Assembly: GCF_037055275.1 (NCBI RefSeq)
Contig: NZ_CP146343.1
Location: 1,088,501 to 1,152,500, forward strand
From: Pseudomonas sp. ML2-2023-3
GTDB taxonomy: Bacteria; Pseudomonadota; Gammaproteobacteria; Pseudomonadales; Pseudomonadaceae
Direction of reading: 5' to 3'
Length of the DNA stretch: 64,000 nt
In this document: in pieces, positions 26,718-36,262 of the stretch
Position numbering within the stretch: the first letter of the stretch is position 1
Layout: the number at the start of each line of letters is the position of its first letter
Translations under genes and position numbers: made by a program
The notes under the pieces: model-generated
Databases searched by the model: none
Told to the model about the DNA's origin: nothing
The model's input: only the letters and a program-made list of their open reading frames with translations

Positions 26718-28001
26718 ATGAACCTGTTTAACCTGCGTCGTCATTCCCCCAGTCTTGAAGAGATGGCTGCGCATTCGACACCCTCGATATCTGGCAACCA
26801 CCCTTCCCGTGAGTACCTTATGCCTTGCGTTGAGCGCGAAGCCCATGTGTTTGTGCGCGGACAAGGTTCGTGGATGTGGGACAGCGACAGCCGTGCGTAC
26901 CTGGATTTCACCCAGGGCGGGGCGGCCAATAGCCTGGGCCATAGCCCGGCGGTGCTGGTCAAGGCGATGGCTGACCAAGCGCAATCCTTGATGAACCCAG
27001 GTGCGGGTTTTTTAAACCGGGGGATGCTGGATTTGGCGCATCGTTTGTGTGAAAGCACTGGCAGCGATCAAGTGCATTTGCTCAATACCGGGGCTGAGGC
27101 CAACGAGGGCGCAATCAAGCTGGCGCGCAAATGGGGGCAACTGCATCGCGGGGGCGCACACCGGATTATCACGGCCAGCCGCAGTTGTCATGGTCGCAGT
27201 TTTGGTGCGATGTCGGCCTCGGGCAGCGCGACGGTGGATAACCGTTTCGAGCCGCAACTGCCGGGTTTTATCAATGTGCCGTTCAACGACTTGCCCGCGT
27301 TGCATGCGGCCGTCGATGCACAGACCGTGGCAATCATGCTGGAACCGGTGCAAAGCGAAGCCGGCGTGATCCCGGCAACCGAGCATTACCTCAAGGGTGT
27401 GGAGCGTTTGTGCCGCGAGTTGGGGATTTTGCTGATTCTGGATGAAGTCCAGACCGGTATGGGCCGTTGCGGCACGTTGCTGGCGGAGCAGAATTACGGC
27501 ATTCGCGCCGACATCATCACCCTGGGCAAGGGCCTGGGCGGGGGAGTGCCACTGGCTGCGCTGCTGGCTCGCGGCAAGGCATGCTGCCTGGCGCCAGGCG
27601 AACTGGGCGGCACCCATCATGGCAATGCCTTGATGACCGCAGCAGGCTTGGCAGTGCTCGACACGATGCTGGAGAAGGGCTTTTTGCAGCAGGTCCGTGA
27701 CGCGGGGCAGCACTTGCGCGAAGGCCTGGGCCGTTTGGCCAATAGTTATGCACAGGGTGAATTGCGTGGGCAGGGTCTGCTGTGGGGGCTGACCTTATCG
27801 GACGACTCGGCCCAGGCGGTGGTCAAGGCGGCGCTGTACGAGGGGCTGCTGATCAGCGCGCCGCAACCTGATTGCCTGCGGTTTACCCCGGCACTGTGCG
27901 TCAGCAAGGGCAACATAGATGAAATGCTGCTGCGTCTGGCCCGGGCCTTTGCCCGTGTTCGCACGGCTCAGTTGCAGTGCCGTCGCGGTGTTGCGGTCTG
28001 A
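26718..28001 (+). CDS. Class III PLP-dependent aminotransferase
   Basis: A 427-residue aminotransferase of the acetylornithine/ornithine/GABA type. Conserved segments are DSDSRAYLDFTQGGAANSLG, LLNTGAEANEGAIKLARKWG, ILDEVQTGMGRCGTL (the D contacts PLP) and IITLGKGLGGGVPLAALLA with the Schiff-base lysine. The ATG at 26718 follows AAGG at a 9-base distance. It is not in an arg operon and stands divergent from a LysR gene, so a catabolic substrate is more likely than arginine synthesis; the substrate cannot be read from sequence. Confidence 0.88.
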   Translation: MNLFNLRRHSPSLEEMAAHSTPSISGNHPSREYLMPCVEREAHVFVRGQGSWMWDSDSRAYLDFTQGGAANSLGHSPAVLVKAMADQAQSLMNPGAGFLNRGMLDLAHRLCESTGSDQVHLLNTGAEANEGAIKLARKWGQLHRGGAHRIITASRSCHGRSFGAMSASGSATVDNRFEPQLPGFINVPFNDLPALHAAVDAQTVAIMLEPVQSEAGVIPATEHYLKGVERLCRELGILLILDEVQTGMGRCGTLLAEQNYGIRADIITLGKGLGGGVPLAALLARGKACCLAPGELGGTHHGNALMTAAGLAVLDTMLEKGFLQQVRDAGQHLREGLGRLANSYAQGELRGQGLLWGLTLSDDSAQAVVKAALYEGLLISAPQPDCLRFTPALCVSKGNIDEMLLRLARAFARVRTAQLQCRRGVAV

Positions 28002-28050
28002 CTGCATCTGCCACACAGAATTTAAAGAACCGTCTCGCGGTATAACGCGT

Positions 28051-28090
28051 CGCCCTGTGCCTGATTTCTTCGGCACGGGGCGTTTTTTTT
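28051..28090 (+). terminator. Rho-independent terminator after the aminotransferase gene
   Basis: CGCCCTGTGCC and GGCACGGGGCG form a stem with a 10-base loop, followed by eight T residues. Confidence 0.9.
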
Positions 28091-28186
28091 GTCTGTGGAT
28101 AAGTGCTGACTGAACCTTTGGCCTGAGCTCGCAGTCGATTGTCGGTAGGGCTTGATTGAGCCCGCCAATCATTGGGAGCTGTGAAT

Positions 28187-28345
28187 ATGGACCTTATCAA
28201 AATCATCTTCGCCATCCTGCTTCCGCCGTTGGGCGTATTTATGCAAGTGGGTTTTGCAGGGGCATTTTGGCTGAATATTCTGCTGACGTTGTGCGGTTAC
28301 ATTCCGGGGATCGTGCACGCGGTGTGGATTATCGCCAAGCGCTAG
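28187..28345 (+). CDS. Pmp3/YqaE-family small membrane protein
   Basis: A 52-residue two-helix membrane protein. Residues 3-24 include the family signature LLPPLGVFMQVGF, and residues 27-50 form the second helix (LNILLTLCGYIPGIVHAVWI). The Shine-Dalgarno GGGAG lies 6-10 bases before the ATG. Members are induced by salt or osmotic stress in plants and bacteria; the molecular role is unclear. It lies alone between a terminator and a REPIN. Confidence 0.92.
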   Translation: MDLIKIIFAILLPPLGVFMQVGFAGAFWLNILLTLCGYIPGIVHAVWIIAKR

Positions 28346-28362
28346 TGCGGCAACTGATTCGG

Positions 28363-28446
28363 GTGGGAGCGGGCTTGCTCGCGATTCAGGCAACTCGGTC
28401 TATCAGGCAGGTTGAGTTGATGCTATCGCGAGCAGCCCGCTCCCAC
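28363..28446. repeat. REPIN-type inverted REP pair
   Basis: GTGGGAGCGGGCTTGCTCGC and the slightly diverged inverted GCGAGCAGCCCGCTCCCAC lie between the Pmp3-like gene and the prolyl oligopeptidase gene, close to the 3' ends of both. Confidence 0.88.
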
Positions 28447-28450
28447 GGGA

Positions 28451-30277
28451 TCAGTGCGTCAATAATTGGCTGTAAAACAACCATTCCTGTTCCAGTGCGT
28501 GGGCCTGGTTGCTGGCCTTGCGAAAACCGTGGCGCTCGTCGGGGTAGTAATGGGCCTTGGCCGGGATGCCGTTGGCTTGCAAGGCCAGGAGCATGTCCCG
28601 GGTTTGTTGCGGCACCACGACAGCGTCCAGTTCACCCTGGAAGAAAATCACCGGCACCCTGATCTGGCTGGCGTGTAACAGTGGGGTGCGAGCCGCGTAG
28701 CGCTGGGCATCGCGCTCCGGATCGCCGATCAGCCAGTCCAGGTAATCACCTTCAAACTTGTGTGTGGCACGGGCCAGGGCAATCGGGTCGCTGACGCCAT
28801 ACAGGCTGGCACCTGCCCGAAATACGTTGTTGAACGCCAACGCGCACAGCGTGGTGTAACCACCTGCACTGCCACCGCGAATAAATGCCTTGCCGGGGTC
28901 AATCAGTCCTTGGTCGGCGAGATAGCTGACCACCGCGCAGGCGTCTTCCACATCCACCTCTCCCCATTTCAGATGCAGGGATTGCCGATAGGCACGGCCA
29001 TAGCCGCTGCTGCCGCGATAGTTGAGGTCGGCCACGGCAAAGCCGCGCTGGGTCCAGTATTGGATACGCGGGTCGAGCATCGGGTAGCAGGCAGACGTCG
29101 GGCCGCCGTGGATAAACACCACCACGGGCGGTTTGATTTCGCCCTGCATCGAGGGGTAGAAAAAACCGTGTGCCTGGCCCCCGCCTGAGGGATAGCACAG
29201 GGTCTGCGGACGGCTGATGTGCTCGGGAGGCAGCGGCGCAACGCCACCGGCCAGCACGTCGACGCGGTGGTCGGTGCGACTGATGCGCACCACTGCCGAT
29301 GGGTAGACAGGCGACGCGGCAATGCAATAGATGAACTCATCATTCAGTGCCAGGCTGCGAAAGCGACTGTATTCGCCGGTGAAGTCGTCAATGGTGCCGT
29401 CAGCCGTGCGGATGCCCAAATGCCCGAAACCAGCCTCGGTCCAACTGGCGAGGTAGGCCTGCTCGCCCATCGGCAGCCAGGTGCTGGCGCCCAATTGCCA
29501 AGGTGCAGGGGCATGATCGGCGTGGGCGCTGGGTGCAGGCATCAGGCCCTCACCCGACTCGGCCCACGGCTGCCAGAACCCCGCGCGGTCGGTCAGGCAA
29601 TGCAGGCGATTGTGTTCGTCGAAGCGCGGTTGTTGCAGCGATTCTTCTGCGAGATCGCCCGCCAGGCAATGCGCGGGGTTCCAGCGCCCAGCGGTTTGGC
29701 CTTCAGCCAGCATCAAGCGGGTCGAGGTCCACGGCTGATGGGGACGACTCCATTCGATCCAGGCCAGGCGCTGGCCGTCGGGGCTCGGTGTGGGCGCTGC
29801 GTAGAAGTCGGCCCCTTCGGCCAGAACCTGGCGCTCCAGGGTGCTCAGGTCGATGCTGACCAGTCGATGTTGATCGAGGTGTTCTTCGACAGCCAGCACC
29901 TGGTCCGCAGCAAACTGCACGTCGCCATAACGGCAGGCGCCCTGGGTCAGGGGCTGCGGGGCAGTGCCGTCCAGAGCTTGCCGGTACAGCTGCTGGTCGG
30001 CCTCGTTGACGAACACCACGGCGTCATCACTCAGGCAAAACGCGCCGCCGCCGTACTCGTAGACCCGGCTGCGTACGCTGAAACCGTCGGGCGTCAGGCA
30101 GCGGGCCTCGCCGTCGCGCCAGTGCCAGATGCGACAGGCAGCATCCTGTGGTCGGTATTCGTTCCAGAACAGGCCCTGTAGGCCGACGCGCAATTCTGCG
30201 AAATCGACCCCGGCGGCCACAGCGAGCGCGGCGCTGAACGGTTCAGCCTTTAGCGATGAGACGTGAGTTTCGTTCAT
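28451..30277 (-). CDS. S9-family prolyl oligopeptidase of the pqq cluster
   Basis: A 608-residue cytoplasmic serine peptidase with an N-terminal seven-bladed beta-propeller and a C-terminal alpha/beta hydrolase. The nucleophile is in GGSAGGYTT, the preceding HGGPTSACY is the oxyanion segment, and the last histidine is in DERHGFRKA. It starts inside the end of pqqE (35-base overlap) and ends the pqq operon. In other pseudomonads this gene is named pqqM, pqqG or pqqH and is thought to help process PqqA or recycle peptides; the exact substrate is unproven here. Confidence 0.86.
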   Translation of the reverse strand: MNETHVSSLKAEPFSAALAVAAGVDFAELRVGLQGLFWNEYRPQDAACRIWHWRDGEARCLTPDGFSVRSRVYEYGGGAFCLSDDAVVFVNEADQQLYRQALDGTAPQPLTQGACRYGDVQFAADQVLAVEEHLDQHRLVSIDLSTLERQVLAEGADFYAAPTPSPDGQRLAWIEWSRPHQPWTSTRLMLAEGQTAGRWNPAHCLAGDLAEESLQQPRFDEHNRLHCLTDRAGFWQPWAESGEGLMPAPSAHADHAPAPWQLGASTWLPMGEQAYLASWTEAGFGHLGIRTADGTIDDFTGEYSRFRSLALNDEFIYCIAASPVYPSAVVRISRTDHRVDVLAGGVAPLPPEHISRPQTLCYPSGGGQAHGFFYPSMQGEIKPPVVVFIHGGPTSACYPMLDPRIQYWTQRGFAVADLNYRGSSGYGRAYRQSLHLKWGEVDVEDACAVVSYLADQGLIDPGKAFIRGGSAGGYTTLCALAFNNVFRAGASLYGVSDPIALARATHKFEGDYLDWLIGDPERDAQRYAARTPLLHASQIRVPVIFFQGELDAVVVPQQTRDMLLALQANGIPAKAHYYPDERHGFRKASNQAHALEQEWLFYSQLLTH

Positions 30278-31415
30278 TTCGGAAGGCCAATTGTTCAATG
30301 GTCTGGGTGGCGTGCTCTGCTTCTTCGCGCGCCTTGAGAATCAGGTCGTGTTGGGGCGATTTACTGCAGACCGGGTCGGCGTTACTAGCGTCCCCGGTGA
30401 GCATAAAGGCCTGGCAACGGCAGCCGCCGAAGTCCTTTTCTTTCTCGTCGCACGAGCGGCAAGGCTCGGGCATCCAGTCATAACCGCGAAAACGGTTGAA
30501 GCCAAACGAGTCGTACCAGATGTGCTGCATGGTGTGGTCGCGCACATTGGGAAACTCGACCGGCATTTGCCGTGCACCATGACACGGCAGGGCCGTGCCG
30601 TCAGGCGTCACGGTCAAAAAGATGCTGCCCCAGCCGTTCATGCAGGCTTTTGGGCGTTCTTCGTAATAATCCGGGGTGACGAAAATCAGCTTGCAGGGGT
30701 GGCCCTGGGCTTCAAGTTTGGCGCGGTATTCATTGGTGATGCGCTCAGCACGGACAAGCTGCTCTTTGGTCGGCAGCAAGCCGACGCGGTTGAGCTGGGC
30801 CCAGCCGTAAAACTGACAGGTGGCAAGCTCAACAAAGTCGGCCTCAAGGGCGATGCACAGCTCGATGATGCGGTCGATTTTGTCGATATTGTGCCGATGG
30901 GTGACGAAGTTCAGCACCATCGGATAGCCGTGTGCCTTCACGGCGCGGGCCATTTCGAGCTTTTGCGCGAAGGCTTTTTTCGAGCCGGCCAGCAGGTTGT
31001 TCACTTGCTCGTCACTGGCCTGGAAGCTGATCTGGATGTGGTCCAGCCCGGCTTTTTTGAAGTCGCTGATCTTTTGCTCGGTCAAGCCAATGCCCGAGGT
31101 GATCAGGTTGGTGTAAAAGCCCAGCTTGCGGGCTTCGCCGATCAGCTCGGCCAGGTCCTGACGTACCAGTGGCTCGCCCCCGGAGAAGCCCAGTTGGGCA
31201 GCCCCCATCTCCCGTGCCTCACGAAAAACCTTGATCCACTGCTCGGTGCTCAGCTCTTTGCCTTGCTGGGCAAAGTCCAGCGGGTTGGAGCAGTACGGGC
31301 ATTGCAGCGGGCAGCGATAGGTCAGTTCGGCCAGCAACCACAGCGGCAAGCCCACTTCGGGCTTGGGTGGCAACGCCATCGGGCTGTCAGGCGAGTTCGA
31401 TCCAGTGCTCTGCAC
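30243..31415 (-). CDS. pqqE: PqqA peptide cyclase (radical SAM)
   Basis: A 390-residue radical-SAM/SPASM enzyme that cross-links the Glu and Tyr side chains of PqqA. The SAM cluster is C35-x3-C39-x2-C42 ([12 protein letters not shown]), and the C-terminal half carries auxiliary-cluster cysteines, including [21 protein letters not shown] chose the GTG at 31415 because GGAGG lies 5-9 bases upstream; the ATG at 31379, past the pqqD stop, has no Shine-Dalgarno. With the GTG start pqqE overlaps pqqD by 29 bases. A still longer open frame upstream lies within pqqD and lacks support. Confidence 0.93.
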   Translation of the reverse strand: MQSTGSNSPDSPMALPPKPEVGLPLWLLAELTYRCPLQCPYCSNPLDFAQQGKELSTEQWIKVFREAREMGAAQLGFSGGEPLVRQDLAELIGEARKLGFYTNLITSGIGLTEQKISDFKKAGLDHIQISFQASDEQVNNLLAGSKKAFAQKLEMARAVKAHGYPMVLNFVTHRHNIDKIDRIIELCIALEADFVELATCQFYGWAQLNRVGLLPTKEQLVRAERITNEYRAKLEAQGHPCKLIFVTPDYYEERPKACMNGWGSIFLTVTPDGTALPCHGARQMPVEFPNVRDHTMQHIWYDSFGFNRFRGYDWMPEPCRSCDEKEKDFGGCRCQAFMLTGDASNADPVCSKSPQHDLILKAREEAEHATQTIEQLAFRNERNSRLIAKG

Positions 31416-31662
31416 GAGCGACCTCCATAAATTGCTCGATGTCTGCACCGAGCTCGGGTACGCCGGGGAACTGTTTGTCCAGTTCGCCAATGATGGCCGC
31501 GACATCGCGCTGGCCGTCGATCAGGCCGCCAATCAGTGCGGCACTGTCATTGAGTTTGATCATGCCTTCGGGGTACAGCAGCACGTGGCCTTTTTGCGCC
31601 GGTTCGTACTGAAAACGGTAGCCGGTGCGCCAGGTCGGGACTTTGCTGCGATCAAAGCTCAT
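31387..31662 (-). CDS. pqqD: PQQ biosynthesis peptide chaperone PqqD
   Basis: A 91-residue RiPP recognition element that binds PqqA and presents it to PqqE. The winged-helix-like core is seen in [20 protein letters not shown] and [20 protein letters not shown]. It is coupled to pqqC by an ATGA overlap and overlaps the pqqE start. Confidence 0.95.
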   Translation of the reverse strand: MSFDRSKVPTWRTGYRFQYEPAQKGHVLLYPEGMIKLNDSAALIGGLIDGQRDVAAIIGELDKQFPGVPELGADIEQFMEVARAEHWIELA

Positions 31663-32411
31663 AGGGTGATTCCTTTATGCCAGACACGTTCGCGGGTCAC
31701 GCTGTGGTACGGCGGGCGGTCAAGCTCGTAGGCCATGGTCATGGCATCGAGCATGCTCCAAAGAATGTCGAGTTTGAACTGCAGAATTTCCAGCATGCGC
31801 TGCTGGCCTTCGTAGGTGGTGTAGTGCTGCAGGGTAATCGCCAGCCCGTGCTCCACGTCGCGCCGAGCCTGGCCCAGGCGGGTGCGGAAGTACTCGTAGC
31901 CGGCCGGGTCGATCCACGGATAGTGCTGGGGCCAACTGTCCAGGCGCGACTGATGGATCTGCGGCGCGAACATCTCGGTCAGCGAGCTGCTGGCGGCTTC
32001 CTCCCAACTGGCGCGGCGGGCGAAGTTGACGTAGGCGTCCACCGCGAAGCGCACGCCGGGCAGTACCAGTTCCTGGGATCGCAGTTGGTCCGGGTCCAGG
32101 CCGACGGCCTGGCCCAAACGCAGCCAGGCCTCGATGCCGCCGTCTTCGCCGGGGGCTCCGTCGTGGTCTAGCAGGCGCTGAATCCACTCGCGGCGCACTT
32201 CGCGGTCCGGGCAGTTGGCCAGGATGGCGGCGTCCTTGAGCGGAATATTGACCTGATAGTAGAAGCGGTTGGCGACCCAGCCCTGAATCTGCTCGCGGGT
32301 CGCGCGGCCTTCGTACATCGCCACCTGATAGGGGTGGTAGATGTGGTAATAAGCGCCTTTGGCACGCAGCGCGGCCTCGAATTCGGCGGTGGAGAGTGGG
32401 GCTTGGGTCAT
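31659..32411 (-). CDS. pqqC: Pyrroloquinoline-quinone synthase
   Basis: A 250-residue cofactorless oxidase that performs the final ring closure and eight-electron oxidation to PQQ. Typical segments are [40 protein letters not shown] and [20 protein letters not shown], which contribute the His/Arg/Tyr active site. It follows pqqB after a palindromic repeat and is coupled to pqqD. Confidence 0.97.
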   Translation of the reverse strand: MTQAPLSTAEFEAALRAKGAYYHIYHPYQVAMYEGRATREQIQGWVANRFYYQVNIPLKDAAILANCPDREVRREWIQRLLDHDGAPGEDGGIEAWLRLGQAVGLDPDQLRSQELVLPGVRFAVDAYVNFARRASWEEAASSSLTEMFAPQIHQSRLDSWPQHYPWIDPAGYEYFRTRLGQARRDVEHGLAITLQHYTTYEGQQRMLEILQFKLDILWSMLDAMTMAYELDRPPYHSVTRERVWHKGITL

Positions 32412-32436
32412 CTGGTGCCTCCGGAAAGTATTCTAT

Positions 32437-32527
32437 GTAGTCGCTGCCGCAGGCTGCGATATGGACCGCAGGGTCTTCGAGAAAACGGGTTGCTGCGCAA
32501 CCCTTCGCAGCCTTCGGCAGCGACTAC
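32437..32527. repeat. Palindromic repeat between pqqB and pqqC
   Basis: A 91-bp inverted pair (GTAGTCGCTGCCGCAGGCTG with a matching right arm) inside the pqq operon. It belongs to the same family as 10171-10261 and may stabilise or attenuate the operon mRNA. Confidence 0.88.
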
Positions 32528-32539
32528 AAGGTTCAGCTT

Positions 32540-33451
32540 TTACAACTCGATACTCATGCCATCAAAGGCGACTTCAACGCCCCGGCGGGCCAGTTCGGCA
32601 CGCTCGGCGGAGTCTTCGTCGAGGATCGGATTGGTGTTGTTGATGTGGATAAGGACTTTGCGCTGCCCGGGCAGTTGCTCAAGCACTTCGAGCATGCCGC
32701 CGGGGCCATTTTGCGCCAGGTGGCCCATCTCGCGGCCAGTGCGGGTGCCGACGCCACGACGTTGCATCTCGTCGTCGTCCCACATCGTGCCGTCCACCAG
32801 CAGGCAATCGCTGCCCGCCATGATGTCCAGCAACGGTGCATCGACTTTGCCCAGCCCCGGGGCGTAGAACAGTTTGCCGCCGGTGCGCAGGTCTTCGACG
32901 ATCAGGCCAATGTTGTCGCCCGGTTGCGGGTCGAAACGGTGTGGCGAATACGGCGGCGCCGCACTGCGCAACGGCAGCGGGCTGAAACGCAGGTTGGGGC
33001 AGGCCGGGATGGTGAACGAGCCTTCAAGCTCGATACGGTTCCAGTTCAGGCCACCGTTCCAGTGCTTGAGCATGGTGAACAGCGGGAAGCCTGTGCTCAG
33101 GTCTTCGTGGACCATGTCGGTGCACCACACATCATGGGGGCAACCTTCGCGCAGGCTGAGCAGGCCGGTGGTGTGATCGATCTGGCTGTCCATCAGGATG
33201 ATCGCGCTGATCCCGGTATCACGCAGGGCGCGGCCCGGCTGCATCGGGGCGAAGCTTTGCAGTTGCGCACGAATATCGGGCGAGGTGTTGCACAGCACCC
33301 AGTTCACACCGTCATCGGAAATCGCAATGGAGGACTGAGTGCGGGCGGTGGCACGCAGGGTGCCATCACGAAAACCCGCGCAGTTGACGCAGTTGCAGTT
33401 CCACTGCGGGAATCCACCGCCAGCGGCGGAGCCTAGAATCTGGACGAACAT
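32540..33451 (-). CDS. pqqB: PQQ biosynthesis protein PqqB
   Basis: A 303-residue metallo-beta-lactamase-fold protein. The N-terminal [20 protein letters not shown] is invariant in PqqB, followed by [20 protein letters not shown] and a C-terminal [12 protein letters not shown]. It is thought to hydroxylate the PqqE product in an iron-dependent step. It is separated from pqqA by a hairpin that probably attenuates transcription. Confidence 0.96.
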   Translation of the reverse strand: MFVQILGSAAGGGFPQWNCNCVNCAGFRDGTLRATARTQSSIAISDDGVNWVLCNTSPDIRAQLQSFAPMQPGRALRDTGISAIILMDSQIDHTTGLLSLREGCPHDVWCTDMVHEDLSTGFPLFTMLKHWNGGLNWNRIELEGSFTIPACPNLRFSPLPLRSAAPPYSPHRFDPQPGDNIGLIVEDLRTGGKLFYAPGLGKVDAPLLDIMAGSDCLLVDGTMWDDDEMQRRGVGTRTGREMGHLAQNGPGGMLEVLEQLPGQRKVLIHINNTNPILDEDSAERAELARRGVEVAFDGMSIEL

Positions 33452-33474
33452 GGCGTGTTCTCTTGCGATGCTGA

Positions 33475-33505
33475 AAATAAAAACGCCCCGGCGAACCGAG
33501 GCGTT
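33475..33505 (-). terminator. Partial terminator/attenuator between pqqA and pqqB
   Basis: On the minus strand AACGCCTCGG-TTCG-CCGGGGCGTT forms a 10-bp stem with one mismatch, followed by TTTTTATTTT. It would let most transcripts stop after pqqA, giving far more precursor peptide than enzymes. Confidence 0.85.
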
Positions 33506-33547
33506 GGGCTGCTCTGCTGGGCTCTTTTACTCAAGAGGCCGGGCAGA

Positions 33548-33622
33548 TCAACGGCTTGCGAAGTACATGGTGACTTCAAAGCCAATGCGCAGATCGGTGT
33601 AAGCAGGTTTAGTCCAAGCCAT
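33548..33622 (-). CDS. pqqA: PQQ precursor peptide PqqA
   Basis: A 24-residue peptide reading MAWTKPAYTDLRIGF, then EVTMYFASR. E16 and Y20 are the residues that PqqE joins to make PQQ. AAGGAG lies 7 bases before the ATG. The gene is too short for ordinary ORF calling but is unmistakable from the E-V-T-M-Y core and its place before pqqB. Confidence 0.98.
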   Translation of the reverse strand: MAWTKPAYTDLRIGFEVTMYFASR

Positions 33623-33775
33623 GAGGTGACTCCTTCAGTGAGTGGGTGAATGGGTGTCTCTTGATTAGTCCAGCTCCCGAGGGAGTTGTTCAAACGCTTA
33701 GGTGACTATGTTACTAAATTTGACGGTTTTTGAACGCTCAATGTCGAAGAAAGCCCGTTACGTGGTTGGTAACGA

Positions 33776-36223
33776 TCAGCTTCTCCCTTGATAAAACGTT
33801 TCAGTCTCCGGGCTTGTGGCCAAGCATAACCAACGGCTTTGCGGCGAGTTAATGTGCTCGGCCGCCTTCAGTGTAGTGCCTTGATCCAGCGCCATAAGTG
33901 CTGTGTAGAGGGCTGTCAGGTAATCCGACGGGTGGCCCGCCAGTTTGGCTTGCCATAACAATTCACCGGCCTGGAACACCCCCAGGGCCTCGGTCGAGAA
34001 TTGTTGTGCCAAGGCAGTACGGGCTTGGGTGAAAGATATTTCATCCAGCGTCGAGATCAATTCCGGCAAATCCACGAGGAAATTCTGGATGTGCTCAAAG
34101 ATCTGCGTCGTTGAGGTGTGAGGCGATTGCACCCCGAACAGCAGCCCGGTTTGACCATTGATTTGGCGCAGGCCGCTGAACACGGCATAACCCAATTGCA
34201 ACTCGACCCGCAGGCGTTGATAAAACGGGGTTTGCATCACTTGGGCGAGCATGCGCCAGGCGGCTTCGTCAGCCAGCGTTGCCTCGGGGGTCGGGCAAAA
34301 CAGGATGAGCGCGTGTTCGCTGGAATCACAGGCTTCGGTGTGCCAATGGCGTTGGGCTGGCTGCTCGCCATGCTGCGCCAGATGCGCATCCGGTGTGCCG
34401 GGAACCTTGTGCAGTACAGGTGTGATCAAGGCCTGCGTGGCGGCGGGCAGGCCGACAGCCAAGCCGTCCCAGTGCGCCTTGGACCAGTCGTGTTGCAGAT
34501 CGTTGAGTGCAGACTCGCTGGCTGGCTGGCACAGCTCGGGCAGGCGTTTGATCAGTTGGCGAATCGGCATCAAGGTGGCGCCAGGGGACAGGTTGCCCGG
34601 AGGCTTGGCCGATGGTGCGCTGAGCACACGCAGCGCGTGCTCGAGAATGGCGGGCATTGGCTCGTGGAAACCGGACATTTTCAGCAGCCAGTCATTGCCT
34701 GACCCATTGAGCGACACTTCAACCCCAGCCTGTCTGGCATCGAGTATCAGCGAGCGCAGGCTGTTTTCCAGTGACGCCGGCAGATCGTCAGCTGGCTTTG
34801 CGGGCAGACGCCAGCGCAGGTAAATCGCCGCTTCGCCGCTGTGACTGGGCACTGCGGTGCTGAAACTCATGGCAGACACGTCGCGGCGAGTGCGCAAGCG
34901 GTCCTGGGCAAAAGTACGCAAGCCACGGTGAGCGCTGGTTTGTCCGCGAATCAGGCCGGCGCTGACCGGCTCTTTCGCCGCGTGCAGATACGGATTGGGT
35001 GCAGGCAAATGCCAGGCCTGTTGCGATGACGGCATGGGCGCAGGTTGTATCTGCTCGAGCACAGCCTTGAGGGTTATTACGCCCTGATCCGACAGGCCGG
35101 GGGCACGTTGCTCGCAATCACGGCGGGCCAGTTCCAGCGCGCCACTGACGTCTTGCTGACGCTGCTGCAGAAGGTGGAACTCCTCACGCAGCGTGGGCCA
35201 GTCCTGCTGTGCGCTGAAGAACGCCAGCCAGTCATGGAACGTGTCGCGAATCTGCATGGCCTGCGGGGCAATATCGGTGGTGGCTTTGAACTCGATCTGC
35301 AGCAGTGCCTGGCTCTTGAAGTGATAGAGCGGTGTGGCTTTCAGGGTGTCGACCAACCCCTGTTCGCGTAATTGTGCGAGCAGGCCGCCGGGCTTGTCTG
35401 CGTTGATCCAGTGGCACAGAAAATCCAGGGCCTGGGCGGACTCTGGCGGCAACTGTTCCAAGGCGAACATCAGGCTCAGGGACGGGCCGTCCATGTGTTG
35501 ATACTGGGGTTCAACGCCGGTCAGCAGCGCTGGCGGGCAAGCCTGCAGCAGGGTGTCGCCTGGGCGCAACACAGCGCTGCAACGTTCAGCCAGGACGATC
35601 AAGTCTTGGGTTGATTGCGGACCGCTCAGACTCAAGGTCATTTGCCCGGTCTGATAGAACCCTTGGTAAAAGTCTTCCAGGGCTTGCCGAAAGCTTGCGC
35701 GCGGCACGGGCAGGCTGTAACGGTTGCCTGCATGGAATGCCCGCAGCGGATGAGCAGGGTTCAGTGGCTGAAATAACTTCATCTCCCGCTGGGCAGACGT
35801 TTCGCGGGCCCAGGCGATAAATTCGGCGTGCAGCACTTCACGTTCGCGAAGCTGGTCATCCAGAGCCATGCGCGGATGGGCGAGCATGTCGCACAAACGC
35901 TCAAGCCCGCCGTCAAAGGCGGCCGGTGGCAGCTCGAAAAAGAAGTCGGTATGTCGCTCGCAGGTTTTGGCATTGACCTGGCCGCCGTGGCGCTGCACGT
36001 AAGCCATCAGGTTATCTGCCGCCGGGAAGCGCGCGGTGCCCAGAAACAGCAAGTGCTCCAGGAAATGCGCGAGGCCGGGCCACGCTGCGGGCACATCGTG
36101 GCTGCCTGCGGCAACCCGTATAACGGCCGCACAGCGCTTGAGGCGCGGCTCATGGCGCACGCAGAGGGTCAGACCGTTTTCAAGTGTCTGACGTTGGGGG
36201 TGAGGGTGATTCAGCGCAGGCAT
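33776..36223 (-). CDS. pqqF: PqqA-processing M16 metalloprotease
   Basis: An 815-residue pitrilysin-family zinc protease with the inverted motif H53-F-L-E56-H57 near the N-terminus and a downstream glutamate in LREREVLHAEFIAW. It should cut the cross-linked Glu-Tyr from PqqA. The ATG at 36223 has GGAAGTG upstream; a GTG two codons earlier is an alternative. It lies upstream of pqqA with about 150 bases between, so pqqA has room for its own promoter. Confidence 0.93.
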   Translation of the reverse strand: MPALNHPHPQRQTLENGLTLCVRHEPRLKRCAAVIRVAAGSHDVPAAWPGLAHFLEHLLFLGTARFPAADNLMAYVQRHGGQVNAKTCERHTDFFFELPPAAFDGGLERLCDMLAHPRMALDDQLREREVLHAEFIAWARETSAQREMKLFQPLNPAHPLRAFHAGNRYSLPVPRASFRQALEDFYQGFYQTGQMTLSLSGPQSTQDLIVLAERCSAVLRPGDTLLQACPPALLTGVEPQYQHMDGPSLSLMFALEQLPPESAQALDFLCHWINADKPGGLLAQLREQGLVDTLKATPLYHFKSQALLQIEFKATTDIAPQAMQIRDTFHDWLAFFSAQQDWPTLREEFHLLQQRQQDVSGALELARRDCEQRAPGLSDQGVITLKAVLEQIQPAPMPSSQQAWHLPAPNPYLHAAKEPVSAGLIRGQTSAHRGLRTFAQDRLRTRRDVSAMSFSTAVPSHSGEAAIYLRWRLPAKPADDLPASLENSLRSLILDARQAGVEVSLNGSGNDWLLKMSGFHEPMPAILEHALRVLSAPSAKPPGNLSPGATLMPIRQLIKRLPELCQPASESALNDLQHDWSKAHWDGLAVGLPAATQALITPVLHKVPGTPDAHLAQHGEQPAQRHWHTEACDSSEHALILFCPTPEATLADEAAWRMLAQVMQTPFYQRLRVELQLGYAVFSGLRQINGQTGLLFGVQSPHTSTTQIFEHIQNFLVDLPELISTLDEISFTQARTALAQQFSTEALGVFQAGELLWQAKLAGHPSDYLTALYTALMALDQGTTLKAAEHINSPQSRWLCLATSPETETFYQGRS

Positions 36224-36262
36224 GGGCACTTCCGGAACAGAGATGCGCTCATGCTAGCGGAT

